NCBI GenBank assembly: GCA_022843845.1
Contig: JALHMW010000009.1
Span: forward strand, 62,001 to 126,000
Direction: 5' to 3'
Length of the DNA: 64,000 nucleotides
DNA from: Archangium sp.
GTDB lineage: Bacteria > Myxococcota > Myxococcia > Myxococcales > Myxococcaceae
Shown: piece after piece, positions 32,861 through 44,498 of the stretch
Layout of the letters: each line of letters begins with the position of its first letter
Position numbering within the stretch: the first letter of the stretch is position 1
Translations under genes and position numbers: made by a program
The notes under the pieces: generated by a model
Told to the model about the DNA's origin: nothing
Seen by the model: the letters and a program-made list of their open reading frames with translations, nothing else
The model's database searches: none

Positions 32861-34501
32861 GTGAAGCGCACGCTCGTCCTTCCAATCGCGGTGCTGGTGG
32901 CGGTGTCCTGTGGGCGCTGCCGGAGCGTCGCGTCCGCCGATGCTGGCTCGATCTCGCAGACGTGGCTCGACGGCACGCCCGAACCAGAGACGCAGCCCCC
33001 CCGACGTGGAGGAACACTCGTCGTGCGCTCCATGGTGGAGCCGATCACCCTCAACGGCCTCGAGGGCGCGACGTCTCGCGACACCTGGACGCTGCGCATC
33101 ACGCGCAACCTGGTGACCGAGTCGTTGATCGCGATCGATCCCTCGACGCTCGCGCTCGTCCCGCAGCTCGCGGAGCGGTGGGAAGACGCTCCCGATCATC
33201 GGACGACGACCTTCTTCTTGCGACGCGACCGTCGGTTTCACGATGGCGCTGAGTTCACCTCGCGCGACGTCATCGCCACGCTCGAGGCCGTCGTCGACGT
33301 GAAGCGGCCGACCGGCGCCGTGCGTCAGGACTTCGGAGCGCTCGGGAGCTTCCGGGCGATCGACGCGTTCACCGTCGAGCTGACGTGGCGGGAGCCCTCA
33401 CCGTTCGCGTTGCGACAGGTGGCGAAGCTGCCGATCCTCTCCGCCGCGCAGCTGGGCGGTGACTGGGCGGCGCTCGCGAAGGCGCCGCTGGGAACCGGGC
33501 CGTACCGCGTCGACGCCTGGGACAAGGGCGCGCAGGTCTCACTGGTGCGCGTCGGCGAGGCGTTCCTCGAGCGCATCGTGTTTCGCTTCGTGAAGGACCA
33601 CACGGTCGCCGCGAGCATGCTGGAGCGTGGCGAGTTCGATCTGATGACGACGGTGCAGCCGACGCTGTGGCGCTCGCTCGAGGCGCCGACACCGAAGAAC
33701 GCGTGGGCCCAGCAGAACTATCGACGGCTCGTCTCGGTCGACAACAGCTACTCGTACATCGCGTGGAACCAGGCGCGGCCGGTGTTTCAGCAGCTCGAGG
33801 TTCGTCAGGCGCTCGCACACCTCTACCCGGCTGAGCTCGTCGAGCGGAGCGTCGACCTCGGCCTCGAGAAGCAGACCACCTGTCCGTTCTGGGCGCTCGG
33901 CCCGCAGTGCGACCCCGACGTGCGGCCGTTCTCCTTCTCGGTCGACGCAGCCCAGGCGCTCTTCGCCGACGCCGGCTTCGTCGACGCAGACGGTGATGGC
34001 GTTCGAGAACGCGACGGCGTGGCCCTTCGCTTCTCGTTCCTGGTGCCTTCGACCTCGGTGCGGCTCGGCAAGGTCGTGCCCTTGCTCCAGGAGCAGGCAC
34101 GCGCGGCAGGTGCTGCAATCACCATCGAGCAGGTCGACGTGGCGACCTTGAGCGCGCGCGTCAACGGCCGGGACTTCGACGTGGTGTCGCGCGTGTGGAC
34201 GGAGTCGGATCTCGAGAGCGATCAGTTCGGCACCTTCCACTCGTCGGCGCGCGACGGCGGCAGCAACTTCGTGGGCTACACGAGTGACGAAGCAGATCGC
34301 CTGATGGAGGCGATTCGCCGCGAGTGGGACGAGCCGAAGCGTCGGGAGCTCGAGCGCGCGCTCCATCGCCGGCTCTTCGCCGACCAGCCGTATCTCTTCA
34401 TGACGTCGCGCCGCTCACTCGATCTCGCCAAACGCCGCGTGCACGGGCTGACCCCGTCGCTGCTCTGGTACGACCTGCGCCGGGTGTGGGTCGACGACTG
34501 A
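32861..34501 (+). CDS. Extracellular solute-binding lipoprotein, family 5
   Basis: 546 residues: signal peptide ending LVAVSCGRC (lipidation at the first Cys, about residue 17) and an SBP_bac_5 domain (dipeptide/oligopeptide/nickel-binding DppA/OppA class), with GGTLVVRSMVEPITLNGL, LVPQLAERWEDA, FTSRDVIATLEAV and LLQEQARAAGAAITIEQV. Proteins of this class bind peptides for ABC importers. No permease or ATPase genes are adjacent, so it is an orphan. It starts 13 bp after the cysteine-peptidase gene on the same strand and could capture that enzyme's products. GTG start at 32861. Ligand unknown. Confidence 0.85.
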   Translation: MKRTLVLPIAVLVAVSCGRCRSVASADAGSISQTWLDGTPEPETQPPRRGGTLVVRSMVEPITLNGLEGATSRDTWTLRITRNLVTESLIAIDPSTLALVPQLAERWEDAPDHRTTTFFLRRDRRFHDGAEFTSRDVIATLEAVVDVKRPTGAVRQDFGALGSFRAIDAFTVELTWREPSPFALRQVAKLPILSAAQLGGDWAALAKAPLGTGPYRVDAWDKGAQVSLVRVGEAFLERIVFRFVKDHTVAASMLERGEFDLMTTVQPTLWRSLEAPTPKNAWAQQNYRRLVSVDNSYSYIAWNQARPVFQQLEVRQALAHLYPAELVERSVDLGLEKQTTCPFWALGPQCDPDVRPFSFSVDAAQALFADAGFVDADGDGVRERDGVALRFSFLVPSTSVRLGKVVPLLQEQARAAGAAITIEQVDVATLSARVNGRDFDVVSRVWTESDLESDQFGTFHSSARDGGSNFVGYTSDEADRLMEAIRREWDEPKRRELERALHRRLFADQPYLFMTSRRSLDLAKRRVHGLTPSLLWYDLRRVWVDD

Positions 34502-34707
34502 GAGCGATGCGTCTGTCAAGTCGCTGCCACTCTGGGCGGGTGTGGGCAGCCGCCGACTGGATGCGCAGTTGAAGCGCTGTGCCATACTCGCGTCGACGTC
34601 GTTGCCCCTGAGCAGGTTCTGAACTCCGCGGTCCAACTCCGCGGCAGGGGAAGACGCCGGTTTCCTGGCCGACATACCTCACCCTTTCGCGAGGACTGAA
34701 GGACTCC

Positions 34708-36765
<2,058 letters not shown>

Positions 36766-36768
36766 CAC

Positions 36769-37878
36769 GTGGGGCTGCGCATCGACCAGGACCACACGCG
36801 CTTCAAGGCGATCGTCCGCGGGAAGATCAAACAGAACCTGCGCAAGTACGTGCAGCAGGGCGAGATGCTCGGCAAGAAGGGCAAGGAGTTCATCTCCATT
36901 CCCGTGCCGTTCATCGACGTGCCCCGCTTCAAGCACGGCTCGCGGCAGGGCGGCGTGGGTCAAGGCGACGGCGACCCTGGCGATCAGATCGGCCAGGGTC
37001 AGCCGCAGCCTGGCGATGGCAGCGGCAAGGCGGGTGAAGGCGAAGGCCAGCACGTGCTCGAGGTCGACATCAGCCTCGACGAGCTGGCGCAGATTCTGAG
37101 TGAGGAATTGCAGCTGCCCAACATCGAGAACAAGGGCAACGACAAGATCGTCACCAGCCGCATCAAGTACACCGGCATCAACACCATCGGGCCGCAGTCG
37201 CTGCGGCACTTCAAGCGAACGTTCAAAGAGGCGCTGAAGCGGCAGATCGCGACCGGCACGTACGATCCGTCGAACCCGGTGATCATTCCCCGCAAGCAGG
37301 ACCAGCGGTACCGCACCTACCGCCTGGAGAGCCTGCCGCAGACCAACGCGGTCATCATCTACATGATGGACGTGTCGGGCTCGATGGGTGACGAGCAGAA
37401 GGAGATCGTACGCATCGAGTCCTTCTGGCTCGATACGTGGCTGCGCAATCAATACAAAGGCCTCGAGACGCGCTTCATCATTCACGACGCGGTGGCGCGA
37501 GAGGTCGATCGCGACACGTTCTTCCACACGCGTGAGTCGGGCGGCACGATGATCTCGAGCGCGTACAAGCTGTGCCGAGACATCATCAAGGCCGAATACC
37601 CGGCGGCGAGCTGGAACATCTACCCGTTCCACTTCTCCGACGGCGACAACTGGTCGGCCGACGACACGCGCACCTGCATCGAGCTGCTCAAGACAGACAT
37701 CCTCACCGACGTGAACCAGTTCGCGTACGGCCAGGTCGAGTCACCGTATGGGTCTGGCCAGTTCATCAAGGATCTGCGCGAGCACCTGGGTGATCACGCG
37801 AAGGTCGCGTTGAGCGAAGTGACGGACAAAGACGCCATCTACGGGTCGATCAAGGACTTCCTCGGGAAGGGTCGCTGA
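36769..37878 (+). CDS. yeaH: DUF444/YeaH von Willebrand A-domain protein
   Basis: 369 residues, YeaH/DUF444 family, always beside prkA. N-terminal basic part, a Gly/Gln/Asp-rich low-complexity linker (about 58-93, [20 protein letters not shown]), then a vWA fold with MIDAS residues Asp201, Ser203, Ser205 in MMDVSGSMG, followed by [10 protein letters not shown] and [11 protein letters not shown]. The domain binds metal and probably a protein partner, perhaps PrkA. GTG start 3 bp after the prkA stop; 4 bp before spoVR. Biochemical function remains unknown across bacteria. Confidence 0.95.
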   Translation: MGLRIDQDHTRFKAIVRGKIKQNLRKYVQQGEMLGKKGKEFISIPVPFIDVPRFKHGSRQGGVGQGDGDPGDQIGQGQPQPGDGSGKAGEGEGQHVLEVDISLDELAQILSEELQLPNIENKGNDKIVTSRIKYTGINTIGPQSLRHFKRTFKEALKRQIATGTYDPSNPVIIPRKQDQRYRTYRLESLPQTNAVIIYMMDVSGSMGDEQKEIVRIESFWLDTWLRNQYKGLETRFIIHDAVAREVDRDTFFHTRESGGTMISSAYKLCRDIIKAEYPAASWNIYPFHFSDGDNWSADDTRTCIELLKTDILTDVNQFAYGQVESPYGSGQFIKDLREHLGDHAKVALSEVTDKDAIYGSIKDFLGKGR

Positions 37879-37882
37879 GCCA

Positions 37883-39370
37883 ATGCCCAAGTCACTCACG
37901 CCACGCCTGATGGATCTCAAGAACGAGATCGAGGGCTACGCGCGCACCTTCGGCCTCGACTTCTTCGAGCAGGTCTTCGAGGTGCTCACCACCGAAGAGC
38001 TGAACATGGTCGCGGCCTACGGCGGCTTCCCCACGCGCTACCCGCACTGGCGCTGGGGCATGGAGTACGAGCAGCTGTCGAAGTCGTCGGAGTACGGGCT
38101 CTCGAAGATCTACGAGCTCGTCATCAACAACGACCCCTGCTTCGCGTACCTGCTCGAGGCCAACGCCGAGGTCGATCAGAAGCTCGTGATGGCCCACGTC
38201 TACGGCCACAACGACTTCTTCAAGAACAACTTCACCTTCAAGTTCACCAACCGGAAGATGGTCGACGAGATGGCGAACCACGCCACTCGCATTCGCCGGT
38301 GGATTGACAAGCTCGGCGTCGAGAAGATCGAAGAGTTCATCGACGTCGCGCTCTCACTCGAGAACCTGATCGACCAGCACGCGCCGCACATCAAGCGCAA
38401 CCCCGACCCGCGCGTCGCCGAGCAGCAGCAGAACGTGCGCGCCGAGGGCTTCAAGGTCGCCAAAGACTACATGCGGCCGTACGTGAACCCGGTCGAGTTC
38501 ATCGAGAAGGAGCGCAAGAAGCTCGAGGAGGAGAAGAAGCAGTCGAAGAAGTTCCCCGAGCGGCCGCAGCGCGACGTGCTCGCGTTCCTGCTCGACGAGG
38601 CGCCCATGGAGGACTGGGAGCGCGAGATCCTCTCCATCGTTCGCGAAGAGGCGTACTACTTCGCGCCGCAGGCCCAGACGAAGATCATGAACGAAGGCTG
38701 GGCCAGCTACTGGCACTCCACGATCATGACGACGCGCGCGCTGCGCGATCACGAGATCCTCGACTACGCAGATCACCACGCCGGCACCATGGCGATGCAG
38801 CAGGGCAAGCTGAACCCGTACAAGGTGGGCATCGAGCTCTTCCGCGACATCGAAGATCGCTGGAACAAGGGCCGCTTCGGCAAGGACTGGGACGAGTGTG
38901 ACGATCTGCGCGTGCGGCGCTCGTGGGACAAGAAGCTCGGCGGCGGCCGCGAGAAGATCTTCGAGGTGCGCAAGCACTACAACGACGTCACCTTCATCGA
39001 CGCGTTCCTCACGCCCGAGTTCGCCATCGAGCAGAAGCTCTTCACCTTCAACTTCAACGACAAGAAGAACACGTGGGAGATCGCCACCCGCGAGTTCAAG
39101 AAGGTGAAGAACAAGCTGCTCCAGTCGCTCACCAACTTCGGCCAGCCCGTCATCGACGTCGTCGACGCGAACTTCGAGAACAAGGGCGAGCTCGTGCTCT
39201 CGCACAAGCACGACGGGGTCGACCTGGACCCCGGCTACGCGAAAGAGACGCTCAAGAACCTGCAGGCCATCTGGCGCCGCCCCGTCGGCATCATCACCAA
39301 GGCCGAGGGCAAGAGCATCATGATGCGCCACGACGGCACCACGTTCACCGAGAAGAAGGTCGAGCTGTAG
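37883..39370 (+). CDS. spoVR: SpoVR family protein
   Basis: 495 residues matching SpoVR/YcgB in length and sequence: LMDLKNEIEGYARTFGLDFF, YGGFPTRYPHWRWGMEYEQL, VYGHNDFFKNNFTF, FPERPQRDVLAFLLDEAPM and MNEGWASYWHSTIMT, all near-invariant stretches. In Bacillus the gene is required for spore cortex formation; in non-sporulating Gram-negatives it accompanies prkA and yeaH. Here it probably serves stress or fruiting-body sporulation. ATG at 37883, 4 bp after yeaH. End of the core operon; a small unknown gene follows after 33 bp on the same strand. Confidence 0.96.
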   Translation: MPKSLTPRLMDLKNEIEGYARTFGLDFFEQVFEVLTTEELNMVAAYGGFPTRYPHWRWGMEYEQLSKSSEYGLSKIYELVINNDPCFAYLLEANAEVDQKLVMAHVYGHNDFFKNNFTFKFTNRKMVDEMANHATRIRRWIDKLGVEKIEEFIDVALSLENLIDQHAPHIKRNPDPRVAEQQQNVRAEGFKVAKDYMRPYVNPVEFIEKERKKLEEEKKQSKKFPERPQRDVLAFLLDEAPMEDWEREILSIVREEAYYFAPQAQTKIMNEGWASYWHSTIMTTRALRDHEILDYADHHAGTMAMQQGKLNPYKVGIELFRDIEDRWNKGRFGKDWDECDDLRVRRSWDKKLGGGREKIFEVRKHYNDVTFIDAFLTPEFAIEQKLFTFNFNDKKNTWEIATREFKKVKNKLLQSLTNFGQPVIDVVDANFENKGELVLSHKHDGVDLDPGYAKETLKNLQAIWRRPVGIITKAEGKSIMMRHDGTTFTEKKVEL

Positions 39371-39403
39371 CGCGCTCGATGCCCCCTCGTTAGGGATTGG
39401 TTC

Positions 39404-39904
39404 GTGGCCACGGTCAAGCTCACGCTCGTCGACCCCTCTGCGCACCTCGAGGTGCCGGCAGATCAGATCGTCACGCTCGCCAGACAGCTCGGGTGCGTTG
39501 CGAAGGAGTCCGTCCGCGAGGTCGTGCTCCTCGGCGGCTCGGTGTGTTCGCTGCACTTCGACCGGGTGAACGCGCTCCTGCTGCTCCGGGAGCTGAGGGT
39601 CGTCGATGACGAGAACGGGCTGTTCACCGTGCACGTGCTTGGCCGGCTGCTGTCGACCTTCGAGGGCGAGCTGGAGGCGACGATTCTCACCACTCCCGCC
39701 GAGCTGTACCCGGCCCACCTGAGCGTTCAGGGCGGCGAGTCGAGCCACCCGCTCTTCGCCACCGTGATGCCCTCGCTCGCCCCGGCCCTCACGCCCGCCG
39801 AGCTCGACCGGGTGGAGCGTCTGCTCTCCGAAGCCCGGGAGGCCTGGCAGACGTGGCTGCGCTCGAAGCAACAGAGCTCGAACGATCCACGCTCTTCAGG
39901 CTGA
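39404..39904 (+). CDS. Unknown protein downstream of spoVR
   Basis: 166 residues, not recognised. The N-terminal half is a compact alternating beta/alpha pattern (TVKLTLVDPSAHLEVPADQ, ESVREVVLLGGSVCSLHF, DDENGLFTVHVLGRLLSTF), the C-terminal half a helix-rich tail (LTPAELDRVERLLSEAREA). No signal, no Cys pair or catalytic motif. GTG start at 39404, 33 bp after spoVR, so it may belong to the prkA operon; 33 bp before the Nudix gene. Distribution beside spoVR in relatives would show whether it is part of the system. Confidence 0.6.
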   Translation: MATVKLTLVDPSAHLEVPADQIVTLARQLGCVAKESVREVVLLGGSVCSLHFDRVNALLLLRELRVVDDENGLFTVHVLGRLLSTFEGELEATILTTPAELYPAHLSVQGGESSHPLFATVMPSLAPALTPAELDRVERLLSEAREAWQTWLRSKQQSSNDPRSSG

Positions 39905-39937
39905 CGTCGCGGCGTGGCGGGGTAACCTGCCGGGCTC

Positions 39938-40360
39938 ATGGCGACCTACAAGAACCCGACGCCGACCGTCGACTGCATCGTCGAGCTGCCCGGCGAACGC
40001 ATCGTGCTCATCAAGCGCAGGAACGAGCCCATCGGCTGGGCGCTCCCGGGCGGGTTCGTCGACGAGGGCGAACCCCTCCACGCGGCCTGCGTGCGCGAGG
40101 TGCGCGAAGAGACCGGCCTCGAGGTCGACCTCTCGGAGCAGTTCTTCACCTACTCCGACCCGTCACGCGACCCGCGCAAGCACACCATCTCGACCGTCTA
40201 CATCGGCTGGGCTGAAGGCGACCCCGTCGGCACCGATGACGCCGCCGAGGCGAAGGCCTTCACCCTCGACACCCTGCCGAAGGACCTCGTCTTCGATCAC
40301 GGCACCATCGTGGCCGACTACCTCGCGTACAAGCGCACCGGAAAACGCAGGAAGATCTGA
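39938..40360 (+). CDS. Nudix hydrolase (ADP-ribose pyrophosphatase-like)
   Basis: 140 residues. A complete Nudix box spans Gly39 to Leu61: GFVDEGEP, then Arg53, Glu54, Glu57 and Glu58 in REVREETG. Upstream [17 protein letters not shown] is typical of ADP-ribose or NADH-related pyrophosphatases. It hydrolyses nucleoside diphosphates linked to another group; substrate undetermined. ATG at 39938. Same strand as the spoVR tail gene and glycerol-3-phosphate dehydrogenase, 52 bp before the latter. Confidence 0.9.
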   Translation: MATYKNPTPTVDCIVELPGERIVLIKRRNEPIGWALPGGFVDEGEPLHAACVREVREETGLEVDLSEQFFTYSDPSRDPRKHTISTVYIGWAEGDPVGTDDAAEAKAFTLDTLPKDLVFDHGTIVADYLAYKRTGKRRKI

Positions 40361-40412
40361 GTCCCTCCACGGATTTGATGGCGATCGCCGCGATGCGTCG
40401 TAAGAACGAAGC

Positions 40413-42056
40413 GTGACCGCCGTCGTCGATTCTGCCCGCGCTCGCACGCTCAAGACGCTCGCTGACGAGACCTTCGATCTGCTCGTCGTCGGCGGCGGCA
40501 TCACGGGCACCGGCATCGCGCGTGACGCGGTGCTGCGCGGCCTCAAGGTGGCGCTGGTCGAGAAGCTCGACTTCGCCTCTGGCACCTCGTCGAAGTCGAC
40601 CAAGCTCATCCACGGCGGGCTTCGCTACCTCGAGCAGGGCGAGCTCAAGCTGGTGTTCGAGTCGGTCAACGAGCGCAACCGGCTCATGCGGCTGGCGCGG
40701 CACCTGGTCCGGCCGCTCCCGTTTCTGGTCGCGCGCTTCAAGGGCGACCGCCGCTGGCTGGTGACCCTCGACATCGGCCTGTGGCTCTACGAGGCGCTCT
40801 GCTTCTTCGGTGGCTACAAGAACCACCGCACCTACCGCACGGCGAGGACGCTCCAGCTCGAGCCGACCTTGCGACGCGAGGGGCTGTCGGGCGGCATTCT
40901 CTATTACGACGCGATGACCGACGACGCGCGCTTGACGCTCGAGAACGCGCTCGACGCGAAGGCCTCGGGCGCAGTGCTGGCCAACCACGTCAGGGCGGGC
41001 GCGCTGCTCACCACTGGCGACGCGATCACCGGCGTCACCGTCACCGACACCCTCACCAATACGAGCTTCGACGTTCACGCGAAGGTGGTGGTGAACGCGA
41101 CGGGCCCGTGGAGCGACGAGGTGCGCGGGCTGGCCGGCGAGCCCTCCCTGCTCAAGCCGACCAAGGGCATTCACCTGGTCGTCGACGCGAAGCGCCTGCC
41201 CGTTCGCAACGCGCTGGTGATGACGCACCCGAAGGACAAGCGGGTGATGTTCACGATTCCCTGGGGGCTTGGCCGCACCGCCGTCGGCACCACCGACACC
41301 TTCTTCGATGGTCGGCCCGACACCGTCGAGCCCACCGCCGCCGACGTCGACTACCTGCTCGACGCCGCCAATCACTTCTACCCCGCCGCGAAGCTCACGA
41401 CCGATGACGTGATCAGCACCTGGTCGGGGCTGCGGCCGCTGCTCAAGCCGCCAGACGCGGGCGCCGGGGCCTCGCAGGTCTCCCGCGAGCACGTGATCGT
41501 CGAGCGCAACGGCTTCATCACCATCGCCGGCGGCAAGCTCACCACGTACCGCACGATGTCGGCGGAGGTCGTCGATCGGGTCTCGAAGCAGCTGGGCGTG
41601 ACGCAGCCCTCGACGACCGACGATCGCCCCCTGCCCGGCGCCGCCGGCTTCATGGAGTCGGACGACGCGCTCGACGCCTTCGTGAAGAGCCTGGAGTCAC
41701 CGCGCCTCGACGCGGACAGCGCCCGGGCCTTCGTCGAGATGTACGGCGGCCGCGCGAAGTCGGTGCTGGAGCGCTGCCACGCCGACGCTGATGCAGGCGC
41801 GAAGGTCGACCCGGAGCTCCCGTGGATGATGGGGCAGGTCGACGAGGCGATGGAGCACGAGTTCGCCGAGACGCTCGATGACGTGATGTCGCGGCGGCTC
41901 ACGCTGGTGCTGCGCGCCAGAGATCAGGGGCTCGGCATCGCGCCAGTCATCGCCGCGCGCATGGCGAGCCGCCGCGGCTGGTCGCCCGAACGAACCGAAG
42001 CCGAGCTCGCGGCGTACCGGGCCGTGGTGCAGTCGTCGCGGGCCTGGCGGCGCTGA
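40413..42056 (+). CDS. glpD: FAD-dependent glycerol-3-phosphate dehydrogenase
   Basis: 547 residues. Oxidises sn-glycerol-3-phosphate to dihydroxyacetone phosphate, passing electrons to quinone; peripheral membrane enzyme. FAD Rossmann fold at 21-40 (LLVVGGGITGTGIARDA), LVEKLDFASGTSSKSTKLIH, GGLRYLEQGELKLVFE, then GIHLVVDAKRLP and GRTAVGTTDTFFDG, and a C-terminal helical cap DAxxRRLTLVLRARDQGLG-like region. Length fits GlpD. GTG start at 40413. No glpK or glpF nearby; the glycerophosphodiesterase at 10.7 kb could supply substrate. Converges on a small minus-strand frame. Confidence 0.95.
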   Translation: MTAVVDSARARTLKTLADETFDLLVVGGGITGTGIARDAVLRGLKVALVEKLDFASGTSSKSTKLIHGGLRYLEQGELKLVFESVNERNRLMRLARHLVRPLPFLVARFKGDRRWLVTLDIGLWLYEALCFFGGYKNHRTYRTARTLQLEPTLRREGLSGGILYYDAMTDDARLTLENALDAKASGAVLANHVRAGALLTTGDAITGVTVTDTLTNTSFDVHAKVVVNATGPWSDEVRGLAGEPSLLKPTKGIHLVVDAKRLPVRNALVMTHPKDKRVMFTIPWGLGRTAVGTTDTFFDGRPDTVEPTAADVDYLLDAANHFYPAAKLTTDDVISTWSGLRPLLKPPDAGAGASQVSREHVIVERNGFITIAGGKLTTYRTMSAEVVDRVSKQLGVTQPSTTDDRPLPGAAGFMESDDALDAFVKSLESPRLDADSARAFVEMYGGRAKSVLERCHADADAGAKVDPELPWMMGQVDEAMEHEFAETLDDVMSRRLTLVLRARDQGLGIAPVIAARMASRRGWSPERTEAELAAYRAVVQSSRAWRR

Positions 42057-42072
42057 AGGGCGCTCGACGTGG

Positions 42073-42309
42073 TCAGAGCTCGAGGGCGTGGCCTGCACGC
42101 ATCGCGTGAAACGTCGTCGGATAGCCCCGCTGTCGAGAGCCGCGGGTGAAGAGCCAGCAAGTGCGCTCGGGTGCAGGTGATCCGAGAAGTCCCCGCGGCG
42201 AGCCCTCGGAGCACTCAGCCTTCGCCCGAACAACCTGCCCGGGCGGCAGCGAGAACTCGTCGGTCAACCAGGGATCGATCGCGATGCGACGGCGCTGCAC
42301 CTCGACCAA
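42073..42309 (-). CDS. Possible small hypothetical protein
   Basis: A minus-strand frame of about 78 codons between the glpD stop and the Cys-rich lipoprotein stop. The predicted peptide is protein-like (VEVQRRRIAIDPWLTDEFSL, then PERTCWLFTRGSRQRGYP) with a balanced composition, unlike random antisense frames here. No ATG is available; TTG 42309 or GTG 42300 are the candidate starts, and the frame runs open upstream into the neighbouring gene's end. It may be a real small gene following the lipoprotein gene, or the remnant of a longer one. Weak call. Confidence 0.3.
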   Translation of the reverse strand: MVEVQRRRIAIDPWLTDEFSLPPGQVVRAKAECSEGSPRGLLGSPAPERTCWLFTRGSRQRGYPTTFHAMRAGHALEL

Positions 42310-42353
42310 CCACGATTGGTCGTCGTCGAGGCGACAGCGCCGAATGAGACCGC

Positions 42354-44441
42354 TCAGGGAGCCGGCAGGCCGCAGCCGAACCCACCATCGCGCGGCTGGA
42401 CGTAGCGCGTGCCGGGGAAGACGCAGACGTACGACTCGATGCAGACGCTGGGGCTGCCGGGAACGCCGTCGAGGCACTCCGACTCGATGCCGGCGTCGAA
42501 GTCGTTCGGGCACTGGGTCTTGAGCGAGCCTGCCGGGCACAGGCAGGTCCTGATGATGCCGCCGTCGGGCAGGCGCTGCGACGGGTCAGCGCCACAGCGA
42601 CCCATCGGCGCGCCAACCTGGCAGTCGGTGTCGACGGTGCAGCTGTCGCGACCCATGCCGCCCCGGTTGATGCGAATCGCCGTCTCGTCGTAGTTCACCG
42701 GGCAGCCGCGATCGGCCTTGGTGCGCGAGGTGTTCGCCGACACGGCGGAACGATCGTTGACGGTGGCGGGCGCGCAGACCTGCAGCTGACCCGTCATCGT
42801 CTGGAGCCCGACGATGCACTTCATGGGCAGCGGGCTGCAGCTCGGCGAGAGGCTACCGTTCGCGCAGGCGTTGGCGCCGGTGAGCCAGGCCGGGAGCGGC
42901 AGGTTGTTGCAGTCCTGATCGCTCATGCAGGTCGAGCAGAAGGGCGGCTCGGGCGCGCGGTAACAGCCGACGTCGTTCTGCTCGGCGAGCGGCGGACAGG
43001 GATCGGCCCTGCCATCGCCGTTCTTGTCTTCGCCGCAGCAGTACTCGCCGGTGCTGCACGCGTTGCCGGCGCCGCCCTGCTCCACGCAGGTCTGCTTCTT
43101 ACAGATGCGGGCGTTGTTCTCGAGCGCGCACGCGAAGGGCGAGCGGCAGTCCCGGTACGACTGGCCCGAGACCGGGTCGTCGCCCGTGCGGCAGGTGTTG
43201 TCTTCGCAGATGAACGAGCCGCGGTCGCAGTAGCCGAGGTAGGGATCGTCGGGGTTCGCCTTCTCGGGGCACTCCGCGTTGTCCATGCAGGCGCCGTTGG
43301 CGCGGCAGCGCTTGGCCGTGTCACCGCCTGAGCGGTCCTTCTCGGCGCGGCAGGTCAGGTTCATGCCACCGAACGGGTTGCTGGCGCCGCGGCAGTCGTT
43401 GTCGTCGTTGCACGGCGGCTTGCATCGGCCCGAGCCATAGAAGATGGAGTTCGGGTCGAGGTTCTTCGAGTCGACCCAGCACACCTCACCGGGGCGGCAG
43501 CCCGGCGCGACGAGCTCCTTGTTGATGAAGTCCCAGCGGCAGCGGGGCACGCAGATGCCACCGCACGAGCCGGCGCCGGCGTCGGGCTGGTTCACGGTGC
43601 AGACCGAGCCCGAGGGGCAGTTCTTGTCTTCGTTGCAGCCGACCTGCGAGCAGCTGTTCGACTGAGGTGAGCAGAAGCCGAAGCCATCGTCGATGGTGCC
43701 GCAGGGGCACTGGCCGACCTTCTGGTAGCGGCAGAACTTGTCGCCCGAGACGTCGCCCATGAAGCCGGAGCACTTGCCGACGCCGATGCCGCCCGGCGGC
43801 CCGAAGATGATGCCGTCGCTGCCGCACTGATCGTCGGTGCTGCACTTCTCGCACGCCTGCAGCCGGCGGCGGCAGGTGCCCTGGGCGTTGGTCGCCGCGG
43901 GCGCGTCACCCTTGTTGCAGATGCAGCCCGGACCGCTGCTGTAGCAGGGGTCGTCGGAGTCGAAGCCCTCCTGGCACTCTGCGTCGTTGTTGCAGCCCTG
44001 GCCGAGGCGGGTGCCGATGCGGGCGGGCGCGCACTTGCCGCTCATCAGATCGCAGATGGAGCCGTTCATGTACCGGCTGCACTCGAGATCGTTGACGCAC
44101 TTGGGAATGCACGCGCCGCCGTCGGTCTCACAGATGGGGCCGCGCAGGTCGCTGACGCAGTCGCGGTCGACCATGCAGGGGGCGGGGCCCGCATCGACGA
44201 CCATCATCATCGGGGTGACACACGCCTTGTCGGTGCACAGCTGGCCTTCGCCGCACGCGCCGCACTTCGCGCCGCCGGTGCCGCACGAGGCGACCTCGTC
44301 GCCGCCCTGGCACTTGCCCATGGTGTCGCAACAGCCGGCCGCACAGGTCTCGGCGTTACAGGGCTTGGTGCAGGCCGGCGTGAGCGCAACCATGAACCCC
44401 ATCGCGGCGCCAAGCAGCGCCATCCGCATTTCAACTCGCAT
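42354..44441 (-). CDS. Large cysteine-rich secreted lipoprotein
   Basis: 695 residues. A signal peptide with lipobox ALTPAC (lipidation Cys about residue 20) is followed by dozens of cysteines in short disulfide-rich modules (CNAETCAAGCCD, CSTDDQCGSDG, CSQVGCNEDKNCPSG, CSTGEYCCGEDKNGDG, CSTCMSDQDCNN). The C-x-x-D-x-D/N-C pattern recurs as in myxobacterial Dickkopf/EGF-like surface proteins. No enzymatic motif. ATG at 44441 has GAGGAA nine bases upstream; an internal start at 44429 is also possible. Surface adhesin, matrix or predation factor are all plausible; no function can be assigned. Confidence 0.78.
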   Translation of the reverse strand: MRVEMRMALLGAAMGFMVALTPACTKPCNAETCAAGCCDTMGKCQGGDEVASCGTGGAKCGACGEGQLCTDKACVTPMMMVVDAGPAPCMVDRDCVSDLRGPICETDGGACIPKCVNDLECSRYMNGSICDLMSGKCAPARIGTRLGQGCNNDAECQEGFDSDDPCYSSGPGCICNKGDAPAATNAQGTCRRRLQACEKCSTDDQCGSDGIIFGPPGGIGVGKCSGFMGDVSGDKFCRYQKVGQCPCGTIDDGFGFCSPQSNSCSQVGCNEDKNCPSGSVCTVNQPDAGAGSCGGICVPRCRWDFINKELVAPGCRPGEVCWVDSKNLDPNSIFYGSGRCKPPCNDDNDCRGASNPFGGMNLTCRAEKDRSGGDTAKRCRANGACMDNAECPEKANPDDPYLGYCDRGSFICEDNTCRTGDDPVSGQSYRDCRSPFACALENNARICKKQTCVEQGGAGNACSTGEYCCGEDKNGDGRADPCPPLAEQNDVGCYRAPEPPFCSTCMSDQDCNNLPLPAWLTGANACANGSLSPSCSPLPMKCIVGLQTMTGQLQVCAPATVNDRSAVSANTSRTKADRGCPVNYDETAIRINRGGMGRDSCTVDTDCQVGAPMGRCGADPSQRLPDGGIIRTCLCPAGSLKTQCPNDFDAGIESECLDGVPGSPSVCIESYVCVFPGTRYVQPRDGGFGCGLPAP

Positions 44442-44498
44442 GAATCGTTTCCTCGTTGGACGACATCGGCCCGAAATGAGGCCCAAGGCCTAGCAGCT

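Noticed and set aside
34502..34707. A sigma54 site upstream of prkA, expected from E. coli yeaG
   Set aside because: Candidates such as TGGGCGGGTGTGGGCA keep the spacing but match the -24 and -12 boxes poorly.
42310..42540. Upstream extension of the small frame at 42.1 kb to an ATG at 42540
   Set aside because: That part is the out-of-frame reading of the Cys-rich lipoprotein gene and is Arg-rich; only the portion after about 42309 looks protein-like.
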